This document shows, one piece after another, positions 1-6,225 of a stretch of 10,899 bases of DNA. How positions within the stretch are numbered: the first letter of the stretch is position 1; the number at the start of each line of letters is the position of its first letter. The translations under genes were made by a program, and so were the position numbers. The stretch lies in assembly GCA_022708765.1 (NCBI GenBank), contig JAKIYB010000102.1, positions 1-10,899 on the forward strand, in the 5' to 3' direction. Below the pieces are notes generated by a model. It was not told the DNA's origin. It did not search any database and saw nothing but the letters and a program-made list of their open reading frames with translations. The stretch is from Armatimonadota bacterium. GTDB taxonomy: Bacteria; Armatimonadota; Hebobacteria; CAIYQO01.

Positions 1-52
1 GCGCGATGCACTTGTCAAAGAGCATTGGGACCGGGCGGGTGACCGGACGAAA

Positions 53-120
53 CCGTTACCCCCCATTTCGCGAAAATGCACAAACTTAGGGGGTAACGGC
101 GGGGGGTAACGGGGGGTAAT
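53..120. repeat. G-rich repeats with an 11-bp inverted repeat upstream of recJ
   Basis: CCGTTACCCCC (53-63) is a perfect inverted repeat of GGGGGTAACGG (89-99). The 9-mer GGGGGTAA(C/T) occurs three times in direct order at 89-97, 102-110 and 112-120, so with the inverted copy the motif appears four times in 68 bp. The loop of the inverted repeat holds a perfect 10-bp palindrome, TTTCGCGAAA (66-75). The G-runs at 89-93, 101-106, 111-116 and 129-131 could fold as a G-quadruplex. Role unknown; a protein-binding array, a folded RNA end or replication/repair-related structure are all possible. The repeats are seen directly; function is inference. Confidence 0.6.
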
Positions 121-138
121 CCTCCATCGGGCTCCGGC

Positions 139-170
139 CATCCCGCAACACCCACCGGATTGCGGGGATG
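139..170. repeat. Hairpin just upstream of the recJ promoter
   Basis: CATCCCGCAA (139-148) pairs with TTGCGGGGATG (160-170), with one bulged G and an 11-nt loop. No T-tract follows on either strand, so it is not a standard intrinsic terminator. It ends about 34 bp before the recJ -10 box and could be an operator or an RNA 3' end from an upstream gene. The rest of 1-221 holds no gene I can support. Confidence 0.4.
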
Positions 171-203
171 TTGTACGCCCTTCCCCCGCGCCTCACAAAG
201 GGG

Positions 204-209
204 TATAAT
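204..209 (+). promoter_or_regulatory. recJ promoter, consensus -10 box close to the start codon
   Basis: A perfect TATAAT lies 12 bp before the recJ ATG. A weak -35 (TTCCCC, 181-186) sits at 17-bp spacing. Transcription would start near 216, leaving a leader of about 6 nt with no room for a normal Shine-Dalgarno site. This predicts a leaderless or nearly leaderless recJ mRNA. Confidence 0.5.
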
Positions 210-221
210 ACGCGCAGGTAC

Positions 222-1955
222 ATGGCCATCTTCCACCCGGACCCAGCTTCACCGCACACATCCCGACGCAGCCTCACCGGCGCGCGGTGGGTTGTGACGC
301 CTCCCGCCGAGTCGCTGCCCGCCGACGTGCACCCCGCCATCGGGCAGGTGCTGGCCTCGCGCGGCATCCTCACCCCGGCGCAGCGCGAAGCGTTCCTCGC
401 CGCCGAACTCACCGCGCTGCATGATCCGCTGCTGCTGCCGGACATGGCGGAGGCGGTGGAAGCGGTGCAGCGGGCGCTGGCCGCGGGCGGGCGCATCCGC
501 GTCTTCGGCGACTATGATGCCGACGGCATCACCGCGGCGGCGCTACTGGTGCGCGCGCTGGGGGCACTGGGCGGAGTGGTGGACTGGTACCTGCCGCACC
601 GTGTGGATGACGGCTACGGCCTGAATGACGCCGCGCTGGAGGACGCGAAGCGCGACGGCGTGGCGCTGGGCATCACCGTGGACAACGGCATCAGCGCCCA
701 CGCGCAGCTCGCCCACGCGCGAGACATCGGCCTGCCGATGATCGTCACCGATCACCACGAGCCGTCCGACACGCTGCCGCCGGCGCTGGCGGTGGTGAAC
801 CCGAAGCGCGCCGACAGCCCCTATCCCGACCGCGAGTTGGCAGGGGTGGGCGTGGCCTACACGCTGCTGCGCGCGCTCTGTCACCTGCGCAACCTGCCGG
901 AATCGGTGCCCGCGCGCTTCCTCGATCTCGTCGCCATCGGCACGGTGGCGGATGTGGCGCCGCTCACCGGCGAAAACCGCATTCTGGTGCGCCACGGCCT
1001 GCCGCTGCTGACGCCGGCGAGCAAGAAGCTGGGGCTGGCCGCGCTGCTGCGCGCCGTGCATATCGAGGGCTGCGCGAGCAGCGGCGACATCGCCTTCCTA
1101 CTGGGGCCGCGGCTGAATGCCGCCGGGCGCGTGGCGCACGCCGCCGCCGCGCTGGAACTGCTGCTCACCAACGACCCCACCGAGGCGGAGACGCTGGCCG
1201 CCCAACTCTGCGCGCGCAATGCGGAGCGCCAGGAGGAGGAAGCGCGGACGCTGGAAGCGGCGCTGGCACAGCTCGAGGAGCACGATATTGACCGTGAGAA
1301 GGTCATCGTGCTCGCCTCGCCGGACTGGCACCCCGGCGTCATCGGCATTGTCGCTTCGCGCCTGCTTGAGCGCCTGTATCGCCCGGTAGCGCTCATTGCC
1401 GTGCAGGACGGCGTGGGCAAAGGCTCGGCCCGCGCCCGCGCGCCCTTCCACCTGTGGGAGGCGCTGGCGCGCTGCGAAAAATGGCTGACCCGCTTTGGCG
1501 GGCACCGCGTGGCGGCGGGCTTTGAAGTGACGGAAGAGAATATCCCCGCATTGCGCGACGCGCTGGGAGCCATCGGCGATGAGATGCTGACCGATGACGA
1601 CCTCCGCCCGACGGTGCATTTGGACGGCCTGCTGGAACTGGACGACGTGACGGTGCTCTTCGCCCGCGAGGTGGAGGGGCTGGCGCCTTTCGGCATCGGT
1701 AACCCGACGCCGGTATTCGCCGCCTCCGACGTGCGCGTGGTACAATGCGCCTGCCGCGGGCAGGATAACGCGCACCTGAGTCTGGCGCTGCGCGCCAATG
1801 GCAGCCGCGCGGTGAACGCCATGTGGTTTCGCCAGGGCGCGCAGGCCGCGGCGTTGTCGCCCGGCACGGTGGTGGATATCGCCTTCACCGTGGAACTGCG
1901 CACCTGGCAGGGCATGCCCACCCCGCGGCTGGTGATCAAAGATATATTGGCGTAA
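222..1955 (+). CDS. recJ: RecJ, single-stranded-DNA-specific 5'-3' exonuclease
   Basis: A 577-residue RecJ, near the usual length for the family. It degrades single-stranded DNA 5' to 3' in RecFOR recombination, mismatch repair and base-excision repair, in the cytoplasm. DHH-superfamily metal ligands are visible: DYDADG (residues 98-103), DNG (154-156), DHH (177-179) and D244 in TVADV. The DHHA1 half carries WHPGVIGIVASR (369-380), GSARA (401-405) and FGGHRVAAGF (425-434), which bind substrate. The C-terminal part (about 465-577) resembles the RecJ OB-fold region, with the PFGIGNP motif at 489-495. The ATG at 222 is chosen because the protein then starts shortly before the first RecJ-like segment (RWVVTPP). 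The upstream ATG at 168 lies before the predicted -10 box, so it is probably not transcribed. No strong ribosome-binding site is present. No other repair gene is adjacent. Confidence 0.95.
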   Translation: MAIFHPDPASPHTSRRSLTGARWVVTPPAESLPADVHPAIGQVLASRGILTPAQREAFLAAELTALHDPLLLPDMAEAVEAVQRALAAGGRIRVFGDYDADGITAAALLVRALGALGGVVDWYLPHRVDDGYGLNDAALEDAKRDGVALGITVDNGISAHAQLAHARDIGLPMIVTDHHEPSDTLPPALAVVNPKRADSPYPDRELAGVGVAYTLLRALCHLRNLPESVPARFLDLVAIGTVADVAPLTGENRILVRHGLPLLTPASKKLGLAALLRAVHIEGCASSGDIAFLLGPRLNAAGRVAHAAAALELLLTNDPTEAETLAAQLCARNAERQEEEARTLEAALAQLEEHDIDREKVIVLASPDWHPGVIGIVASRLLERLYRPVALIAVQDGVGKGSARARAPFHLWEALARCEKWLTRFGGHRVAAGFEVTEENIPALRDALGAIGDEMLTDDDLRPTVHLDGLLELDDVTVLFAREVEGLAPFGIGNPTPVFAASDVRVVQCACRGQDNAHLSLALRANGSRAVNAMWFRQGAQAAALSPGTVVDIAFTVELRTWQGMPTPRLVIKDILA

Positions 1956-1981
1956 GGAAGGCCACGTACCGATTCTGCTCA

Positions 1982-2035
1982 GTAATTCGGTGACTGCCTT
2001 CCCGATGCAATCGGGGTTGGCTGTCACCGAATTAC
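1982..2035. repeat. 54-bp palindromic repeat, copy 1
   Basis: GTAATTCGGTGAC (1982-1994) is a perfect inverted match to GTCACCGAATTAC (2023-2035). Inside it, GCC/GGC and CCCGAT/ATCGGG also pair around a 3-nt loop, giving one long hairpin. A further outer pair, CTGCTC (1975-1980) and GAGCAG (2048-2053), may extend it. No T-tract follows, so it is not a classical terminator, though it could stabilise the recJ mRNA 3' end. A closely related copy lies at 3032-3091 in the same orientation. It looks like a REP-type or MITE-type dispersed element; family not recognised. Confidence 0.75.
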
Positions 2036-2071
2036 CCTTCGGGATACGAGCAGTGTGACAAAGGAGCAACC

Positions 2072-2974
2072 GTGAAACACCTGACGACATGCGTGACGCT
2101 TGCGGTGCTGGCGGCAATGCTGGGCCTGGCCCGGCCGACCGCCGCGCAGACGATCACGTTCAAGTTCAACCCGCCACACGGCACCACGGTAATTCAGACG
2201 GATGCGATTTCCATCGTGAAACAGACCGGCACGGACAAGTCCACCGACTCGCGCGAGTCGAAAATGCGAGTGGTCTTCAAGAAGTTCGGCAATATCTTCC
2301 AGGTGACACGCACAAAGCTCGGACCCGCCGGACAGATCGCGCCGGGCACCGAGCCGGTGTCGGTAAAGCTGGACGGCAAGGGCAACTGTCTCGAGGTCGT
2401 GGATATCGAGAAGAAGCGGAAAGCGCTGCTGGCGAAAATTACCCCTGCGTCGCGGGAAAAAGGACTGGACGAAAAATACGTGAACGAGGTCGTGGACGCG
2501 CAGATCGCCCTGCAGAAGAAAAGCTGGAAGGAATACGCCGGTAAATTCGCCGGCAAGACGGTGAAGATCGGGCAGGCCTGGAAGGAGTCCACCTCTCTCG
2601 AGCTCATGCCCGGCATCTCCGTCACCATCAAGCGCACTATCACTTTCGTCGGCATGGCGCAGAAGTACGGGAAGAACTGCGTGCGCATCCGCTATAGCAC
2701 CGTGGCCGACCCGGCGTCGCTGAAAACGGCTATCGCGAAAATCATGGCCGAGCGCGATAAAGTCGCCAAAGCCCAGGGCAACACCGCCAAACTGCCGCGC
2801 GTCCTGGGCATGACCATTAAGGAAGAGCGTGAGCGCCTGGTGGATCCCGCCACCCTGCTGGAATACAGCGACACTGTCACCAGCACCCGCTCCGAACAGG
2901 TCTCCATCCCCGGCCAGGGCACCATCACCACCTCCACCGTGCAAAAGACGGTGACGACCTATAAATATGAGTGA
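2072..2974 (+). CDS. Secreted protein of unknown function
   Basis: A 300-residue protein starting with GTG, supported by AAGGAG at 2061-2066, five bases upstream. The N-terminus is a clear signal peptide: KH, then a hydrophobic run (about residues 6-20), then PTAAQ with likely cleavage near residue 25. The mature part is lysine-rich and beta-rich in look, starting TITFKFNPPHGT. It has a lysine- and charge-rich middle (about 100-165), then alternating strand-like segments, and ends in a Thr/Ser/Val-rich stretch. There are no cysteine pairs or catalytic motifs, no lipobox and no membrane anchor beyond the signal. I do not recognise the family with confidence; the layout recalls secreted DUF proteins with an opening 'FKF..G' strand, such as DUF6263, but this is only a resemblance. 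It is bracketed by two related palindromic repeats and has no functional link to recJ or hisA. Confidence 0.8.
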   Translation: MKHLTTCVTLAVLAAMLGLARPTAAQTITFKFNPPHGTTVIQTDAISIVKQTGTDKSTDSRESKMRVVFKKFGNIFQVTRTKLGPAGQIAPGTEPVSVKLDGKGNCLEVVDIEKKRKALLAKITPASREKGLDEKYVNEVVDAQIALQKKSWKEYAGKFAGKTVKIGQAWKESTSLELMPGISVTIKRTITFVGMAQKYGKNCVRIRYSTVADPASLKTAIAKIMAERDKVAKAQGNTAKLPRVLGMTIKEERERLVDPATLLEYSDTVTSTRSEQVSIPGQGTITTSTVQKTVTTYKYE

Positions 2975-3031
2975 AAGGAAAGAATAGAGAATTGACAGGT
3001 GACAGGTACACTACCCCGTGATGTGTGCCCC

Positions 3032-3091
3032 GTGATTCGGTAGCCGCCTCCCCGATACAATCGCAATCGGGGTTGGCTGTCACGGAATTAC
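3032..3091. repeat. 60-bp palindromic repeat, copy 2
   Basis: This is the second copy of the 1982-2035 element. The right arm, AATCGGGGTTGGCTGTCAC followed by GGAATTACC, differs from copy 1 at one base over about 28. The left arm (GTGATTCGGTAGCCGCC) is more diverged, so the outer stem is imperfect. The loop carries an extra CAATCG-type duplication. Just upstream are short direct repeats: GACAGGT in tandem (2994-3007) and CCCCGTGAT twice (3014-3022, 3028-3036). Same orientation as copy 1, about 1 kb away, with the secreted-protein gene between them. Confidence 0.7.
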
Positions 3092-3118
3092 CCCCGCGCG
3101 CGCACGGCCCGAAACATC

Positions 3119-3127
3119 TGGAATAAT
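3119..3127 (+). promoter_or_regulatory. Candidate extended -10 promoter for hisA
   Basis: TGG followed by AATAAT matches the extended -10 pattern TGnTATAAT with one mismatch. No good -35 precedes it, which is normal for extended -10 promoters. Transcription would start near 3134, giving a leader of about 22 nt without a Shine-Dalgarno site. Prediction by eye. Confidence 0.3.
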
Positions 3128-3155
3128 TGTCATTGTTCAATTCCCGATCAACACC

Positions 3156-3878
3156 ATGTTCATCCCCATCCCCGCTATTGACCTCCAGGGCGGCCGCTGT
3201 GTGCGGCTGGCGCAGGGGGAGTTTGACCGCGAGACCGTCTATGGTGACGACCCGGTGGCGATGGCGCTGCGCTGGCAGGCGGCGGGCGCAACCCGCCTGC
3301 ACGTGGTAGACCTGGACGGCGCCCGCGAAGGCTCGCCGCGCAACCACGATGTCATCGCTGCTATCGCCACGGCGCTGAGCATCCCCGTGCAGGTGGGCGG
3401 CGGCATTCGTGACGCTGAGACGGTGGAGAAGCTGCTCTTTCTGGGCGTGGACCGCTGCATCCTCGGCACGCGCGCCGCGCAGGACCGCGCCTGGGCGGAG
3501 GAGATGTTCCGCGCTTTCGGCGAGCGCCTCATCCTGGGCATTGACGCGAAAAACGGCCGTGTGGCAATCAAGGGCTGGGTGGAAACGACGGAGTTGACCG
3601 CGATCGAGCTGGCGCTGGCGCTGAAGGCGGCGGGCGCGCGACGGGTGATCTACACCGACATCAGCCGCGACGGCATGCTCACCGGGCCAAACGTGGAGGC
3701 GACCGCCCGGCTGGCTGCGGAAACGGGACTGGCCATCATCGCCTCCGGCGGCATGTCGTCGCTGGATGATCTACGGCGGCTAGCGCGGCATTCGGGCATT
3801 GAAGGCGCCATCATCGGCCGCGCCCTCTACACCGGCGCCATTGATCTGACGGAAGCGGTAGGTGAATTCACGGGGTAG
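3156..3878 (+). CDS. hisA: HisA, ProFAR isomerase (EC 5.3.1.16)
   Basis: A 240-residue HisA of usual length. It is a (beta/alpha)8-barrel enzyme that isomerises ProFAR to PRFAR, the fourth step of histidine synthesis, in the cytoplasm. The fold's two phosphate-binding sites are visible: VGGGIRD (80-86) and ASGGMSSLDDL (196-206). The catalytic aspartates are D9 in PAIDLQGG and, by alignment with known HisA, D130 in LGIDAKNGRV. YTDISRDGM (166-174) is the conserved HisA segment late in the barrel. GGG with the short N-terminus favours HisA over HisF, whose start is usually 'AKRIIPCLDV'. No Shine-Dalgarno site precedes the ATG. No other his gene is in the window, so it is a detached histidine gene. 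A dual HisA/PriA role (also acting in tryptophan synthesis) cannot be excluded from sequence alone. It converges on the PASTA gene with 4 bp between stops. Confidence 0.95.
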   Translation: MFIPIPAIDLQGGRCVRLAQGEFDRETVYGDDPVAMALRWQAAGATRLHVVDLDGAREGSPRNHDVIAAIATALSIPVQVGGGIRDAETVEKLLFLGVDRCILGTRAAQDRAWAEEMFRAFGERLILGIDAKNGRVAIKGWVETTELTAIELALALKAAGARRVIYTDISRDGMLTGPNVEATARLAAETGLAIIASGGMSSLDDLRRLARHSGIEGAIIGRALYTGAIDLTEAVGEFTG

Positions 3879-3882
3879 GGTA

Positions 3883-4818
3883 TCACTGTTTGGCCAGCAC
3901 CACTGTCACCTGGCTGCCATAGGGCAGTTGGCTGCCGGCGGGAGGATTGGTCCGCACCACGTAACCGGCCGGCTGGATCTTCGTCGTTTCGTAGCTCCAC
4001 GTGGCGGCCAGTCCTGAACGCCGTAAATCTTTCACCGCGTCGGTGCCCAGTGTGCCGGCGTAATCCTTCACGGTGATGAGTGTGCTTGCCGGTGTCACGG
4101 CGGCCGTCGGCGCCTGCGCGGTGCTCACGGTCAGCACCACCACCGCGCCCTTGTCCACCAGGCTTTCCGCCTTCGGCTTCATCGCCTGCACGATACCGGC
4201 ATGGGCAGCGGGTTCGCCCGCTTTCATCTCGACTTCCAGCCCCAGGGCGCTCAGCTTCTGGCGGGCTTTCGCTTCCGACATCTCCACCACATCCGGTACC
4301 TGCACCTTGCTTGCGACGGCCGGGGGCGTCGTGTTCGACCCGGAGTGCTGTTCTTTGACGAGGGCGGGCGGAATGATGGGAGTGGGCCGTGGTCCTTTGC
4401 CGGCTACCACCAGCGTCACGTCGCCATTGATGCGTACCTTCGTCCCTTCCGGTGGCTTTACCTTCACCACCAGACCGGACTTGCCGGTACTGGCAGCGTC
4501 ATAGACAACCACCGGGCGCAGCCGAAACTGATTGACGCGCGCCCGCGCGGCTTCTACCGGCTGGCCGACCAGGTCGGCGGGTACCGTGCGGGTGGTCAGT
4601 CCGGCGCGAAGGGATTGGAAGCCAAAATAACCGCCGACTGCCAGTACCAACGCGATACCGATGCCGAGGAGCACGGCTTTACCGGCGGCAACCGTCAGCA
4701 CCGGTTTTCGCGGTGCTTGCGCCACCGGCGTCTCAGTTCCGCCTTCCTTCTCGATACGCTCCATACTGCGCGCTATCGCGGAAAGGTCGGTTGCTTCATC
4801 TAAATCGTAACGTGCCAT
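3883..4818 (-). CDS. Membrane-anchored protein with three PASTA repeats
   Basis: A 311-residue protein. The first about 40 residues are charged and cytoplasmic in look. A single hydrophobic segment (about 47-68) would anchor it with the C-terminus outside. Three PASTA-like repeats follow: about 78-140, 172-234 and 248-311. Each has a [V/I]P/KD-type start, an A..L...GL helix and a P..G..V..G..V.VVL end; the NPPAGSQLPYGSQVTVVLA segment (291-309) is typical. Repeats 1 and 2 are joined by a Pro/Thr/Ser-rich linker (141-171). PASTA domains bind muropeptides or beta-lactams in PknB-type kinases and class A PBPs. Here no kinase or transpeptidase domain is attached, so a cell-wall-sensing or structural role is inference. 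The open frame extends upstream to 5007, but the ATG at 4818 begins the plausible protein (MARYDLDEATD) and has AGG a few bases before it. The upstream extension lacks domain character. Confidence 0.85.
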   Translation of the reverse strand: MARYDLDEATDLSAIARSMERIEKEGGTETPVAQAPRKPVLTVAAGKAVLLGIGIALVLAVGGYFGFQSLRAGLTTRTVPADLVGQPVEAARARVNQFRLRPVVVYDAASTGKSGLVVKVKPPEGTKVRINGDVTLVVAGKGPRPTPIIPPALVKEQHSGSNTTPPAVASKVQVPDVVEMSEAKARQKLSALGLEVEMKAGEPAAHAGIVQAMKPKAESLVDKGAVVVLTVSTAQAPTAAVTPASTLITVKDYAGTLGTDAVKDLRRSGLAATWSYETTKIQPAGYVVRTNPPAGSQLPYGSQVTVVLAKQ

Positions 4819-4829
4819 AACCTGTCTGC

Positions 4830-4841
4830 TTCGGCGCCGAA
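4830..4841. promoter_or_regulatory. 12-bp palindrome upstream of the PASTA gene
   Basis: TTCGGCGCCGAA is a perfect palindrome 11 bp before the PASTA gene ATG, flanked by CTGC and GCAG-type arms. It could be an operator or a leader hairpin. The rest of 4842-4990 shows no clear promoter for this gene. Confidence 0.25.
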
Positions 4842-4990
4842 TCCGGCAGCCCGATAAAGGGTGGTGGGGATCACCCACTAGAATTCGCGCCCCGGCGCCA
4901 CATTCCTTGTGGATTTGAAAGGTTTTTACCCGGCTTTTCCCATCCTGACACCTGCCGTGAACGTGAAATACGCATAAACACACCGCCGGC

Positions 4991-5034
4991 AATAAAGGAC
5001 GAAACACCGGTAGGGTTTACCCGCCGCCGGTGTT
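4991..5034 (-). terminator. Intrinsic terminator overlapping the end of the glycosidase-like gene
   Basis: On the minus strand AACACCGG (5034-5027) pairs perfectly with CCGGTGTT (5010-5003), with an inner GGGT-AA-ACCC stem. A T-rich but interrupted tail (TCGTCCTTTATT) follows. The stop codon TAA (5019-5017) sits in the tip of the inner hairpin. It would end the GT4/glycosidase-like transcript and separate it from the PASTA gene. Confidence 0.5.
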
Positions 5035-6219
5035 GCCTCCTTCCGCCGTCCCCGCGTCCTCCCGCGGGAAAAGCTGCGGAACGCCGTCATACAGGCGAAG
5101 CTGGGCCATCAGGTAACACAGCGTGGATTCCGCCCCCTGGTTGCCGTTAGCGCCGGTGGAATGCAGCCCGTCATGACAGCCGCCGCTTAACGTGTTATAC
5201 AGGGGCACGCCCAGAATATTCATCCCGTAGAACCAGTTCATCGCGCGAGTGGCCGCCACCAGATACTGCGCCTCGCCGGTAAGGTGATGCGCGAGTAGAT
5301 TCACCTCCACCATCGCCCCGGCGTCAATCGGCTGCTGATCAAAGAGCGCGCGCGCTCCGCCGTATTCGTACCAGCCGTGACAGCCGATGAGCGACAGATA
5401 CCCGTCGGTGAAAAGCTCGCGGTTGAGAAACGCGAGGCTCTCGAATCCGATTTCCAGGCAAGCCTGATCGTCCAGAAGACTGCCGGCGCGCAGCAGCGCT
5501 TCCGGCAGTCGGGCATTGGCGTAGGTCAATGCCGGTATAAACCACGGCCAGTCCGGTAGTCGCTCCGCCGCATAGCGCGCGCGCAACATGTCCGCCAGCG
5601 GGCGCGCCAATCGCGCGGCCTCTTCGCGCAGTTCCGCCCGTTCGCTATACGCGCTCAAACCCAGCAACGCATACGCGTGTCCATGCGGAGCATCCGTCTC
5701 CAGCAGGTGCGGATACAACCGATGAAACATCTCGCGCGCGGGCACGGCCAGGTATTCCTCGTCCAGCGTCGCCACGTGCCCGAGCGCCCACAGCGTGCGG
5801 CCGTGACAGTCCGGCGACCCTTCCTCATCAAGGTAATTGCGCGAGTAGTCAATGAAGTTGCGCACCTTGCCGTCCGGCCGCTGCATGTAGAAGAGAAACG
5901 CCAGGTAGCGCACCATCAACTCATGCGCCTGCGCATCGCCAAACAAGCGGAAATACTGGTGCGCCACAATCAGCGCGCGGCTGTTGTCATCCACGCAATA
6001 ACCCGTGGAGTAATCTGGAAACCAGAACTTGGCGTGCTGAATCACCCCGCAGTCATCGGTCAACCGATACAGGTGCTGCAGTGTTGGCCGCGGCCAAGAC
6101 TTCGTGTGCGTCATGGTCACACTCCCGCCGGTCCGGGCTTCTGTTACCGTTTCCGACCGGATTCCGGCCAGGATATCTTCCCCGCTGGGTGTCGTCATCA
6201 TGCTTCGCATATGTGCCAT
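5017..6219 (-). CDS. Glycosidase-like (alpha/alpha)6-barrel protein paired with GT4
   Basis: Up to 400 residues, soluble, no signal peptide. The protein is rich in amphipathic helix pairs, as in six-hairpin glycosidases. Recognisable segments are LTDDCGVIQHA (53-63), GYCVDDNSRAL (73-83) with the acidic DD, DCHGRTLWALG (137-147), HGHAYALLGLSAY (179-191), CHGWYEYGG (280-288) and GANGNQGAESTL (357-368). Proteins of this type are often encoded next to, or fused to, GT4 glycosyltransferases and are then annotated loosely as 'glycosyltransferase'. That is recollection, not a search result. Its substrate is unknown; a mannose-type oligosaccharide is only a guess. Start: ATG at 6219 leaves 6 bp after GT4 but has a poor ribosome-binding site. 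The ATG at 6114 has GGGAG (6126-6122) seven bases upstream and begins just before the conserved region, so it may be the true start (365 residues). Co-transcribed with GT4. Confidence 0.75.
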   Translation of the reverse strand: MAHMRSMMTTPSGEDILAGIRSETVTEARTGGSVTMTHTKSWPRPTLQHLYRLTDDCGVIQHAKFWFPDYSTGYCVDDNSRALIVAHQYFRLFGDAQAHELMVRYLAFLFYMQRPDGKVRNFIDYSRNYLDEEGSPDCHGRTLWALGHVATLDEEYLAVPAREMFHRLYPHLLETDAPHGHAYALLGLSAYSERAELREEAARLARPLADMLRARYAAERLPDWPWFIPALTYANARLPEALLRAGSLLDDQACLEIGFESLAFLNRELFTDGYLSLIGCHGWYEYGGARALFDQQPIDAGAMVEVNLLAHHLTGEAQYLVAATRAMNWFYGMNILGVPLYNTLSGGCHDGLHSTGANGNQGAESTLCYLMAQLRLYDGVPQLFPREDAGTAEGGNTGGG

Positions 6220-6225
6220 TCCCGG

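Noticed and set aside
2..109. Possible 3' end of an upstream plus-strand gene (opening RDALVKEHWDRAGD)
   Set aside because: The first about 15 codons look protein-like, but the frame then runs through the G-rich repeats before stopping at 107-109; too little sequence to support a gene.
53..120. Plasmid-type iterons or replication origin
   Set aside because: Motif spacing is irregular (13 and 10 bp), there is no AT-rich region, and no replication initiator gene is nearby.
1982..2035. Palindrome as intrinsic terminator of recJ
   Set aside because: No T-tract follows on either strand, and a second similar copy indicates a dispersed repeat rather than a gene-specific terminator.
881..2117. Minus-strand open frames opposite recJ
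   Set aside because: They are shadows of recJ, and one simply runs on through the palindromic repeat.
2992..2997. Perfect TTGACA -35 box upstream of hisA
   Set aside because: No -10 box lies at 15-19 bp spacing, and the hexamer is part of a GACAGGT tandem repeat.
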